From contig OX442421.1 of NCBI GenBank assembly GCA_949361645.1, positions 7,999,844 through 8,063,843 of the forward strand: a stretch of DNA of 64,000 nucleotides, written 5' to 3'. Position 1 is the first letter of the stretch. Every line of letters begins with the position of its first letter. A program made the translations under genes and the position numbers. Under the pieces are notes generated by a model. That model searched no databases, was not told where the DNA came from, and saw only the letters and a list, made by a program, of their open reading frames with translations. Source of the stretch: Spongilla lacustris. Taxonomy: Eukaryota > Porifera > Demospongiae > Spongillida > Spongillidae. Shown here piece after piece: positions 1 to 10,177 of the stretch.

Positions 1-29
1 CTTCAGAAGATATAGAGACTCGACTTAAG

Positions 30-395
30 GATGTGGTAGGTGCTGTGATGTGGTGGGGTAGGTGCTGTGATGTGATGTGATGTGGTAGGTGATGTGGTGT
101 GGTAGGTGCTGTGGTAGGTGCTGTGATGTGGTGTGTTAGGTGCTGTGATGTGATGTGGTAGGTGCTGTGGTGTGGTGTGGTAGGTGCTGTGATGTGGTGT
201 GGTAGGTGCTGTGATGTGGTGTGTTAGGTGCTGTGATGTGATGTGGTAGGTGCTGGGATGTGGTGGGGTAGGTGCTGTGATGTGGTGTGGTAGGTGCTGT
301 GATGTGGTGTGGTAGGTGCTGTGATGTGGTGGGGTAGGTACTGTGATGTGGTGGGGTAGGTGCTGTGATGGGGTAGGTGCTGTGATGTGGTGTAG
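30..395. repeat. Degenerate minisatellite in a CUL5 intron
   Basis: About 365 bp of imperfect copies of a roughly 20-bp unit built from GGTAGGTGCTGTGATGTGGT. It fills the intron upstream of the first visible CUL5 exon (acceptor at 450-451). Open frames on the minus strand here are simple repeat translations, not genes. Confidence 0.85.
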
Positions 396-451
396 TGTGT
401 GTGCATGTGTTGTTATGTACTTATGACTCGATGTGCCTACTGTCCCATCAG

Positions 452-2220
452 CTGTTGGTCCTCAAGTATGTACAGAACAAGGACGTCTTCATGCGATACC
501 ACAAGACTCACCTGACAAGAAGGTTGATCTTGGACACGTCTGCCGATAGTGAGAAGGAAGAGAGTATGGTGGAGTGGTTGAGGGTAAGAGCGGGGAGGAG
601 GAAGAGAGTATGGTGGAGTGGCTGAGGGTAAGAGCGGGGAGGAGGAAGAGAGTATGGTGGAGTGGCTGAGGGTAAGAGCGGGGAGGAGGAAGAGAGTATG
701 GTGGAGTGGCTGAGGGTAAGAGCGGGGAGGAGGAAGAGAGTATGGTGGAGTGGCTGAGGGTAAGAGCGGGGAGGAGGAAGAGAGTATGGTGGAGTGGTTG
801 AGGGTAAGAGCGGGGAGGAGGAAGAGAGTATGGTGGAGTGGCTGAGGGTAAGAGCGGGGAGGAGGAAGAGAGTATGGTGGAGTGGCTGAGGGTAAAAGCG
901 GGGAGGAGGAAGAGAGTATGGTGGAGTGGCTGAGGGTAAGAGCAGGGAGGAGGAAGAGAGTATGGTGGAGTGGTTGAGGGTAAGAGCGGGGAGGAGGAAG
1001 AGAGTATGGTGGATTGGCTGAGGGTAAGAGCGGGGAGGAGGAAGTGTGAGCGGGAGGGTGTCAAGTGTGAGAGGGAGGGTGTCGAGTGAGAGGGAGGGTG
1101 TCGAGTGAGAGGGAGGGTGTCGAGTGAGAGGGAGGGTGTCAAGTGAGAGGGAGGGTGTCAAGTGAGAGGGAGGGTGTCGAGTGAGAGGGAGGGTGTCGAG
1201 TGAGAGGTAAGTGTCGAGTGAGAGGTAAGTGTCGAGTGAGAGGTAAGTGTCGAGTGGGAGGGAGGGTGTCGAGTGAGAGGTAGGTGTCGAGTGGGAGGGA
1301 GGTGTCGAATGGGAGGGTGTCGAATGGGAGGGTGTCGAGTGAAGGAGGTATTGATGTTGTGAGGGTTGTGACCACAGTGAAGATGAGGATGGTGAACAGA
1401 TGGGAGGTAGTCAAAAGGATAGGACTTTTGATATACATGTACATGTAGATGATGATGGATGTGTTTGGAGGTTACTTTGGTTGGTTGGCCCCTTGCAGGA
1501 TGTTGGGATGCCAGCAGAATATGTCAACAAGCTTGCCAGGATGTTCCAGGATATTAGGGTCAGCGAAGGACTCAACCAGGAATTCAAGGAATCCTACAAA
1601 GGTTCAGCTGTTGCAGGTGGGCATTATTTAGAGGCACTGGGAGTTGGTGGAATGGGTGGAGGAAGAGTTATAGACTCTTGTTCGCTCCACGTGTAGATCT
1701 AGTGAACATCAAGGTCCTAAATGCAGGGGCGTGGTCACGCACCTCAGAGCGAATTCCAGTGTCCCTTCAGAGTGAGGTAAGCCCTGGGGTTTAAGGGGTT
1801 AAAAGTGCTTGCAGATGTGTGTAGGCAAGCATGTGTTCGTTTTGTCACCTAGTTGGAGGACTATGTGGGGGATGTGGAGGACTTCTACAAAAAGAAGCAC
1901 AATGGACGCAAGTTGTACTGGCATCACATCATGTCCAATGGAGTGGTAGGTCCCTCATTGTACACCATGTTTACACCTGTTCTCAGGGCATGTGTAGATG
2001 TGATTGTGCGTGTGTGTGATTGTGTGTGTGTGTGTGTGTGTGTTTGTGTTTGTGTGTGTTTGTGTTTGTGTGTGTGTCCCACCAATTTGCTTTCGTCAGA
2101 TCATTTTCCAAGATGCTGTTGGCAAGTATGAGCTGGAGGTGACCACATTCCAGATGGCTGTGCTCTACGTCTGGAACCAGCGACCTGACGACAAAATCTC
2201 ATATGAAAGTCTCAGGTGCC

Positions 2221-2296
<76 letters not shown>

Positions 2297-2323
2297 CACA
2301 CACACACACACACACATGCATGC

Positions 2324-2385
<62 letters not shown>

Positions 2386-4071
2386 TTACGTTTTGTCTCC
2401 GATATAACAGATTAGCTACTGAGCTGCCTGATTCGGAACTTAGAAAAACCTTATGGGTTAGTGCTGCACTTTGGGATGTAAAATTTGAGATCGGATCTGA
2501 ATGTACTGCTCAAACAAAACATAAGTTTTATAGCTCAATGCAATGGGGGGGGGGTACTGCTTATTAGCTTCATACTCTCCAAAGTATTCGTTTAGGATTA
2601 CATGTCCAATGTTGGATAACATGATATTTGCAGGTATACCAAGAATTTCATTTTACTATCCTTTATTTATGCCTGCCTAGTCCAATGTTATCCAACCATT
2701 CAGGCGTGGCTGCCAACACCTATACCCTCTCCTATGCCAACACCTATACCCTCTCCTATGCCAACACCTATACCCTCTCCTATGCCAACACCTATACCCT
2801 TTCCTATGCCAACACCTATACCCTCTCCTATGCCAACACCTATACCCTCTCCTCCATCTTGAGTCTGCCACTAGCAATAGTATCACGATCAGTTTTTTTT
2901 TTTCCCCCTGCTGGTCATAACTCTGTGCTCATCTTGCCTCCAGTCACTTGTGGCCTTCCCTAAGATCAAACGTCAAGTGCTTCTGTGCGAGCCAGCTGTC
3001 AAGAATGCCAAGGACTTTGACGATACTTCCCTGTTCTCCATCAACTACGAGTTTGGAATAGTGTGAGTGCAGTTCCATGTAGGAGGGGAGGGGGAGGGGA
3101 GGGGGAGGGGAGGGGGATGCACTTTCACGTGCTAAGATGGTGGTTATATCTGCACACACACAGTAAAGGGGGTAAGCTTCAGAAGCGAGGCAAGATCAAC
3201 TTGATTGGTCGGCTGCAGCTGACCACAGAGAAGACGAAAGAAGAAGACAATGAAGGCATCATAGCCCTGAGGGTCCTGAGGACACAGGCAAGTTAAATTA
3301 AAAATTCATTTCATATGAATATCAGGAAGTTAATCATCTCATCGAGCCTGTGTGGATTTAACTTTCCCTCCTAGTCTGAGTCCCCAGAGTCAGCCCCCCT
3401 CCAATCCCTAAAATGATCTTCAATTACAATGATGCGAAGATTACAACATGTGGCTGTAGTTGGTAGCATAATAATGCATACACAAGGATTATTAGCAACA
3501 ATACAGAGTCAAAATACAAGGCCACGCCCATTTTGGGCACCCCTCATTTTTAAATGCTGGGGTTGCCTGTGTGTTATTGCGTTGGTTAGTTTGTGGTCTA
3601 TTGCAGAAACTAGTCCACTTCTGACCTACTTACATGTAGAAATGTTGTGAGTGTGTTGTGCCAGTTTGATATATGGGTGTGCCAGGCTGGTTACTACATA
3701 GGTGTGCCAGGCCCATTTTGCTGTAACTGCGTGTTTTGTGTTCTGTAATTGTGTTAGATTTACATTCAGTGCAGTAATTAAGGAGGGTGTTGTGTGGGCA
3801 CCATTTTTTTGCCTGCAGCCAAATAGTTTGTTTAGTGAGGTTAGGTGTCATGGTCACCAAAATGGTCTGCTCACAGGAAGCCGTAGTGAAGATCATGAAG
3901 ATGCGCAAGCAAATCACGAACGCGGCCCTCCAGATAGAGCTGGTGGAGATATTGAAGAACATGTTCATTCCCCCTAAGAAGATGATCAAGGAGCAGATTG
4001 AGTGGCTTATTGAGCATAAGTACATGAAGAGGGACGAGGATAAAATCAACACTTTCGTTTATCTAGCATGA
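452..4071 (+). CDS. CUL5: Cullin-5, C-terminal half (5' part lies before the window)
   Basis: Scaffold of a CRL5 ubiquitin ligase, linking the Elongin B/C-SOCS-box receptor module to the RING protein. Nine exons were read by junctions and phase: 452-583, 1499-1601, 1697-1776, 1853-1945, 2100-2215, 2411-2456, 2944-3062, 3164-3287 and 3877-4071, giving 335 residues. The first exon reads [14 protein letters not shown], closely matching animal CUL5, followed by the cullin-homology region. The last exon is the winged-helix tail with the neddylation context [19 protein letters not shown], and ends in YLA then TGA. The conserved Lys in IEHKYM is not itself the NEDD8 acceptor; the acceptor Lys falls near [11 protein letters not shown] by family knowledge. 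The intron after 3287 has a GC donor (CAG/GCAAGT). The first donor (584) is copied many times in the adjacent 44-bp minisatellite. Residue identity to vertebrate CUL5 rather than CUL2/3/4 looks clear. Confidence 0.95.
566..1045. repeat. 44-bp minisatellite made of an exon end plus its splice donor
   Basis: About 11 copies of a 44-bp unit. Each copy contains the last codons of the CUL5 exon (GAAGAGAGTATGGTGGAGTGG...GAGG), then the donor GTAAGAGCGGGGAGGAG. The first copy is the real exon end (exon stops at 583). Because 44 is not a multiple of 3, use of a later donor would shift the reading frame. Minus-strand ORFs of 217 codons across this array are repeat artefacts. Confidence 0.93.
1046..1335. 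repeat. 19-bp minisatellite
   Basis: Tandem copies of GAGTGAGAGGGAGGGTGTC with variants, directly following the 44-bp array and inside the same CUL5 intron. Confidence 0.9.
2224..2382. repeat. (CA)n microsatellite starting at a CUL5 donor
   Basis: Nearly pure CA dinucleotide array of about 160 bp. It begins 8 bp after the donor of the exon ending at 2215 and stops 28 bp before the next exon at 2411. It therefore fills almost the whole 195-bp intron. Confidence 0.95.
2706..2852. repeat. 24-bp tandem repeat in CUL5 intron
   Basis: Six copies of CAACACCTATACCCTCTCCTATGC-type units (24 bp) in the intron between the exons ending at 2456 and starting at 2944. The unit is a multiple of three, so open frames cross it, but nothing suggests that it is translated. 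Confidence 0.9.
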
Positions 4072-4340
4072 TCTGTGTTTGTCAGGGTTTTTTTTTTTCG
4101 TTTTTCCTTTTTCTGTTGTGATATGGATTGGTGTCCACTCCAATGTAAGTCCACTGTAGTAGTATTATTTTAATGAGGTGTAACAACACAACCAAAAAAA
4201 AAAAAAGTCATCGCACCCGTATATACTTCCATTTAAAAAAAATGGAAGCCACTTGATAATGGTTGATACAACTTATGCACACCAAAGGTATGTGTGCACG
4301 CTACCTACTAGCACTCAGCCCTCAAAGGCTTCATAGCTTG

Positions 4341-4896
4341 TCACGCCAGCTTCAGAAACTGCATCAGCTCGTCGGATTCGACAGCCTCGTCAAACGCGTC
4401 ATAGTCCTGGGAGGTGGGGGGGAAAAGCAAGAACAACACATTAAGGAGGGGGCGGTACTCAGTTTGAGAGGCGGTGTATTGGTAACTCACGCCACAGTAA
4501 GTGTCTCCATTGAAGAACTGAGGGGGAAGGGCCTTTGAGTTCCCGCTCAGGTCTCTCATCTTCTTCTTGTCCGCCTCGGAGGCGGCCACGTCCACGTACT
4601 CCACCGTGACCGGGCCGCCCTCCCTGAACTTGCTGCTCAGTATCATCTCGATCTTCTGTTGCTTCTTTTTTATCTAAAGGGTACAATTCGGTGAGGTAAA
4701 ATAAACCTAAAACGTAGAAGCTTCGCACATACCAAGTATGGGGGTAGGCCTATATATATTTTATAACACGTACACAAGCCGAGTGAACCAAAATATTCCA
4801 CTCCCCTATCCAACCCTTCTCTCCACGCCATAAATACATCACCCTCACATCTAGGTTGCTGGCGACAGTTGATATGTACACTACGACCTTCGACAT
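4341..4896 (-). CDS. SH3BGRL-family thioredoxin-fold protein
   Basis: Small glutaredoxin-like protein of the SH3-binding glutamic-acid-rich-like family. Family members lack the redox CXXC and are thought to act as adaptors. Three exons on the minus strand: 4849-4896 (starts MSKVVVYISTVASN), 4491-4673 (starts IKKKQQKIEMIL) and 4341-4406 (DYDAFDEAVESDEL, ends LKLA), totalling 98 residues. That is close to the 93-114 usual in the family. Conserved landmarks are the N-terminal beta strand, the PPQFFNGDTYCG loop containing the cis-Pro segment, and the DYDAF turn. The second intron is 84 bp and stays open in frame, so its retention would insert 28 residues without a stop. The gene converges with CUL5, with 269 bp between stop codons. 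Confidence 0.9.
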
Positions 4897-5286
4897 CTCT
4901 GCGGTGCACACAATCACGTACGGCGGAAATAATAGTTAATATTATGGTAGTCTCTCGGCCCCAGTACAAATATCGCAAGCGCTGGTACCCAGACTAATTA
5001 AGGTACGATGAATTTTCTAATCGGGTTCGTAAATTCTCGTCGACCCTTTCCTGTATATCAACTTCAGCTTCTGCTAGTCAATTCCAAGGGTACAAGATTA
5101 AACTAAGTATAGGGCTTCGTCGTATGATTTCATGATCCCATACATAAACTCTGCACCGAGTATATACGTGTATTGCAGTCGTGTTAATAATTAATTAATT
5201 AAAGTCTAGGCTTCTGACCCAGTTCCATTACTGATGGATACTTCTCGTGCACAACGATAGTTTATATGTATAATTACATTTCTCTC

Positions 5287-5320
<34 letters not shown>

Positions 5321-5690
5321 TCCCCCCCACCTGACCTGGTCAGGTTGTGCGCCTTTGTTGCATCCTGGCTAAGGGATCAGCATCTGGTTCAATGAAAAGA
5401 TCCCAAAAATGTAATGTTGAATGATTTAATAATTGACTTCGAAATTGAGTGCAACTATAAAATTAATCGAACTTGATACATGTACAATTGTACATGTCCC
5501 AAAAACCATAAACAATCACGCAATGAAAACCTTAAACCGACGCGTCACGCGATGTTTTAAAAAATAAAAACAGGTCGTCCTCACAGGCCTATACAAACTC
5601 TTAGACAGCATTGTGGCATGATCTTATGACCTACAATGAGGAGACTCTTTTACAAAGTGCGCGCCAGTTCGGCGGTACGCACGTGGTCGC
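4897..5690. other. Intergenic region with a 31-bp C run
   Basis: The region lies between the divergent SH3BGRL-like and Mpv17-like genes and probably holds both promoters. The only structured feature is a homopolymer of C at 5288-5318 flanked by CT-rich sequence. I recognise no gene. Confidence 0.6.
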
Positions 5691-5717
5691 GTGAATACTT
5701 TTAATGCTTGGTACAAC

Positions 5718-6724
5718 ATGGCGTTTCGGATGAGAATTTTTGCGTCTCGGTGGTTGAACAATCCGATGATATTCAAGCGACGATTTTCTCCTATGGCTTG
5801 GTACAACCAACAGTTGGGGAAAAGCCCTCTAGTCGTGAAAAGCATCACCTCAGGAGGTGAGGCTGTGTTGTAGGGGAAATCCCTCTAATTGGAAGCCCGA
5901 AAGTGGCTTTCGGGCTTTTTCGTTAGCCAGAACTACTTTGTGCACAGTTTCAGCTTTTGGTATATCAATTAGAGGGATTCTTCACTTTCTTACATACAAA
6001 TGGCCACCTGTTTTCATTTTCACTCTGAACGTAGTTCTCTTCGGAGTGGGTGACGTCATTGCTCAACGGATTGCAAAAACGAAAGAAGATCGGTTCGATT
6101 GGGCTCGCACGCGAAGAGCCGCCATATACGGAACGTTCATATTCGGGCCATTGGCACACTTCCACTTCAACTTTCTAGAATGGTTTACTCATAACAAAGT
6201 AGGTGTCCTCTTACAGCGTACTACCCCACCAACACTTTGAATTACTGCGCACTTCTACAGCTTAGACTAGCCGGCATGCGAATGGCCTTCGTGAAGATGG
6301 TGATTGACCAGTTCACCTACTGGACGCCATCTATCAACGTTATTTATCTTTTCACGTACGCTTCCTGTTAAATGTTTCATGTTTCAACACCCCCGTACCT
6401 ACCGGTATCACATCATACTGCAGGCTGCCTTTGCTTGAAGGTCGTGGCACGGAGTACGCCAAGAACAACGTACGCCAACATCTGTTCTCAATTCTCAAGG
6501 TGAACTGGATGGTATGGCCAATTGTGCAGGTACGTACTGTGCCATTCCAACACCTTGTGATTAAATTAATTGGTATTTTGCTTTTTGGTGGGTGGGTCCC
6601 TCAGATGGTTAACTTCAGCATTGTACCTGTAGCCCACCAACTTAATCTCGTTTTAATGGTGAGTTTGGTGTGGGTTTCATTCCTGAGCTGGAAAACTGCA
6701 AACCCCAAAAAGACGACACAATAA
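5718..6724 (+). CDS. Mpv17/PMP22-family membrane protein
   Basis: Integral membrane protein of the Mpv17/PXMP2/Sym1 family, found in mitochondrial inner or peroxisomal membranes and possibly channel-forming. Five exons: 5718-5856, 5975-6198, 6261-6355, 6424-6529 and 6605-6724, giving 227 residues from the ATG at 5718. An upstream in-frame ATG at 5691 would add nine. Family landmarks in order are NVVLFGVGDVIAQ (first membrane span and GD-x-x-x-Q motif), YGTFIFGPLAHFHFNFLEW, MVIDQFTYWTPSIN, LLEGRG, and WMVWPIVQ/MVNFSIVP ending in a VWVSFLSWK span. The WxVWPxxQxxNFxxVP signature is diagnostic. The first exon, with a basic and aromatic start, could be a targeting sequence. I cannot tell Mpv17, PXMP2 and Mpv17L2 apart with certainty. 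The gene converges with UPRT with 68 bp between stops. Confidence 0.9.
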
Positions 6725-6792
6725 CTCTCTCTGTGCAAAATAACATTTTGGGTGAACATTCTGATTTTAGCAGCTGTGTTTTGAAAATCATT

Positions 6793-7838
6793 TCAGTCTG
6801 AACCAAAGTATTTCAGACCAAAGTGTGTTGGGCAGCATTGGTGGATCTCTGAGGTCAACAGCTTCACGTCTGGAAACCTCGTGAGTATGTTTTTCACAGC
6901 CTGAGGAGTGCTGAAGAGTGTGACGATGACTATCTTCTTCTCCTTTGCACCATGGTCTTTGAGTACTTGAAGAGCAGTGGTCACTGTGGCACCCGTTTCT
7001 AGCGTAGGTGCAAGGGACGAGTGCACGGTAAGAGGAGGTTAGAGAGTGGACTTACCAAGAGCTGGATATAAAAGAAGGATCTGTCTGTTCTCTATCTGGG
7101 GCGGGAATTTGGCATAGTACACCTGGAGATGCAATTAGAATTATTTTGTCTCGGAGTTAATTAGGCCCTAACCCTGGGCGATTCCAATCCAGGCTCCCTT
7201 CTAATCAATATCTTTCCTATCCGCATCGAGCGGCAACAGTCCCTTAAGCCTTTCTCCATTGCTTCCCCTGCGAACAAAGCGCTTATTGAGCATGCCAGCC
7301 TGTCTGAACGCCTCCAGGCTAACCATTCCTCATAATGCTCACGCCGCAGTTCATCTTCTCAAACCATTCTCCCTCGTACTCGTGGCCTGTTATCGAACAC
7401 ACATCAGTGTACTATTACAAAATGATTATACGGCCACTGACCGGTTGGTGTAACAACCTTCCGTTTGTACGAAGGTAGGCAGTTTAACCCCTCCTCTATA
7501 ACCAACCTAATCTGAGAACAACGAACGCGCATGCTTAAGTTGACAGCATACAATAAAGCCAACAACTCGCCAGTCGATCGGCGTAGAAGACGAAGTCACT
7601 TCTGGTCGTTTCCCTGCGGCGGTCACAAGTCGTATAGAAATGCACCTTTCCTCGCATGGCAAACCACTCACACATCGCGTATGATCGTCTGCAGTTCGCG
7701 TAGCTGGTTATTAGGTTCCAACACTTTCAAGTTAGTAAACGCAGCCACCTCTGCTGCAGCAGAAAATCCATCCGATTGCGTTCCCAGAAAGCTCCTAGAA
7801 CTCTCCGGACTGCTATCGCCACTGCTATTAGACGACAT
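6793..7838 (-). CDS. UPRT: Uracil phosphoribosyltransferase homologue
   Basis: Type-I phosphoribosyltransferase fold homologue of animal UPRT. Microbial relatives make UMP from uracil and PRPP, but activity of animal versions is uncertain. Seven exons on the minus strand: 7672-7838, 7571-7613, 7442-7511, 7324-7386, 7173-7267, 7056-7122 and 6793-6998, giving 236 residues with consistent phases. Landmarks are LRELQTIIRD near the N-terminus, SDFVFYADRL, the EEGLN helix, NCGVSIMRNGEAME, RIGKILI, VYYAKFPP, the PRPP-loop region YPALETGATV, and the C-terminal PTHFGLKYFGSD. In the loop, active microbial enzymes carry DPMLATG; this copy has YPALETG, like animal homologues. The intron between exons 2 and 3 fits only a GC donor (CTG/GCGAGT). 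RSK lies on the same strand, its stop 185 bp upstream of this start. Confidence 0.92.
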
Positions 7839-8022
7839 AACTGCGCGGTTAGCGCATGCGTACTGACATAAAATCACGAAATAAACAATAAACTCTAAAT
7901 GAATACAAATCGTTTGAAGGTGACACAGTCATAAAATTTGAGATGAAGATTCCTACTGATGTGCAAACCATCATTAGGAACACAAAACTAGATCCAGTTG
8001 TCATAGTTACACCCCACACAGT

Positions 8023-9806
8023 CTACATGGTGGATGAACTCTTCTTAACCTTGCGACGCTGGGCCAAACCGGAGTTCAAGACTGGCTCTAGCTGTGCTGA
8101 TGGAGTGTTGTTGAGAGCTGTGAATGTGGCCTCGACTGCACTCTAATTAGAAAGCAACACATGCCATAAGACATCAACATGTATAGTTAACTATACCACG
8201 TAGTAACAAACAGCAAACATGACCACTAGTTAATAACTGATTCTGAATGCAGACTATACAGCTCAGCTAGCACCACAGCTCCAACACACCAGTTGCTCCA
8301 GAACATCATGTTAGGAGGTTCTTATTGATAGACATGCAAATCGCTTGATTCCAACAAATATGCACAAACAGCCAACATAATTGTTTCGTGAACAAAAAAT
8401 CATACACCAGGCAACATTGTTGCATGCAACTCAAATGAATATGGGTAAAAGTTTAGTAAACTATCAGTAAACTAGAGTTTTACTGAAATTCATTTGAGTT
8501 GCACGCAACATGTTGCCTAGTGTATGATCGACTTGAAGTATGGAAGCTCGAACAATTGCCAAAGGCTAATTTGATCCAAAGTCCTACATGTATGTATTTA
8601 GTTCAACCATTAAGTGCAAGGACCAGCAGTTAAGCAACACCTACACCCGCTGTTTGATATAAGAGCTTAACGATCCTAGCTACATCATTGAGACCATAGA
8701 GTTCTAAGACAACATGGTTGGCACAAGGGCACAGTTTGAACTATGGGATATAGACTTAACTGCATTGTGTGTATGATTTGGGTGTGTGAACTACCACAAT
8801 CGTGAAGTACACAGAACTATTGTTGTGCCATCTGAGCTCAATCACCATGCTGCAAGGGTGTTATTTTGAATTCTTAGCGGCACGAGATTACAATGCATGT
8901 AAAAGATCACCACTGCGTAAAGTTGTGGCTACCATGACAACCAATGATGCATGATGATATGCCATTGAGGTATGAGACAATGAGGTGCCTACCCCCTACA
9001 ATGAGGTGCCTACCCTTATAGAGGTGCCAACCCCTACAATGAGGTGCCTACCCTTATAGAGGTGCCTACCCTTATAGAGGTGCCTACCCCTACAATGAGG
9101 TGCCTACCCCTACAATGAGGTGCCTACCCCTACAATGAGGTGCCTACCTCCTACAATGAGCTCTTACCTTGAGTTTGTTGTTTTTAATCGACAGTTTAAC
9201 GTCAGGCAATGAATCCCGTGATGTAATCCAGGGATGGTTTAGCACCTGAGTACCAGGCACACATGTAAGTGTTAGCTCCTCCCATTTCCCTTATGCCCCC
9301 CCCCCAGTAGTAACAACATCTCACTTGTGCTGCTGTCCACCTCTGAAGTGGATCAATGTGCAGCATCCTCAGCACAAGGTCCTTGGCACCAGAGGAGATG
9401 GAGTCCCAGTTGCCTCCCGTGAGACTTATCCTTCCTTCACCAATCCTCGCGAGGATCTGCTGTGGTGTGTCCTCGGGACCAGTGGCAAATGGTGTCGACC
9501 TAAAGAAAAAAAGAAAAAGGAGGGAGGAAGGGAACAGTAAAACATGTGATGTGATTTACTCTAAATGATGCCCACCCTGCCAGCATGGTGTACAACAGAA
9601 CGCCAAGACTCCAAATATCGATTGCAGCATCGTAGCCTTGTTTCTTGAGGACCTGTTGAAGCATAAAATTTGCCAGTTAGGAAACTGCATGTACACACAC
9701 ACACATACATCTACACACATATAACACACACATGCCACATCAGTTGGCTCATAGAACAGCTAGAAGAGCCTAGATAAATACACATACACACAGCACAGAT
9801 ACCACA

Positions 9807-9882
<76 letters not shown>

Positions 9883-10114
9883 CACATATCCTAGACATAT
9901 CAGTTGGCTCACACCTGGGGCAGCTCAGGAAAAGAATCACAACACATCAGTCACATGCAGTCACATCAGCACTCTATTCATCCCAGATACAACACTGATA
10001 TATGACACCTCACCTAACACACACATCGAAGCCACATGCATTAATACTGACCCCTCATAAGATCATAACCATACCACAAGATGCACATGTGCACACACAC
10101 ACACACACAAACAT

Positions 10115-10177
<63 letters not shown>

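Noticed and set aside
489..1161. 217-residue minus-strand ORFs rich in Ser/Pro/Leu
   Set aside because: They are translations of the 44-bp and 19-bp minisatellites, opposite a real CUL5 exon.
2165..2567. His-Thr and Cys-Val repeat ORFs (also at 9,8xx, 16,3xx, 21,5xx, 25,1xx, 52,3xx and 57,2xx)
   Set aside because: They are six-frame readings of CA/TG microsatellites.
5890..5922. Terminator-like hairpin GCCCGAAAG...CTTTCGGGC followed by T
   Set aside because: It lies in an intron of an animal gene; bacterial intrinsic terminators do not apply. Kept only as a chance small palindrome.
7259..7866. Plus-strand ORFs across UPRT
   Set aside because: They are shadows of UPRT exons, which join in phase on the minus strand and match the family.
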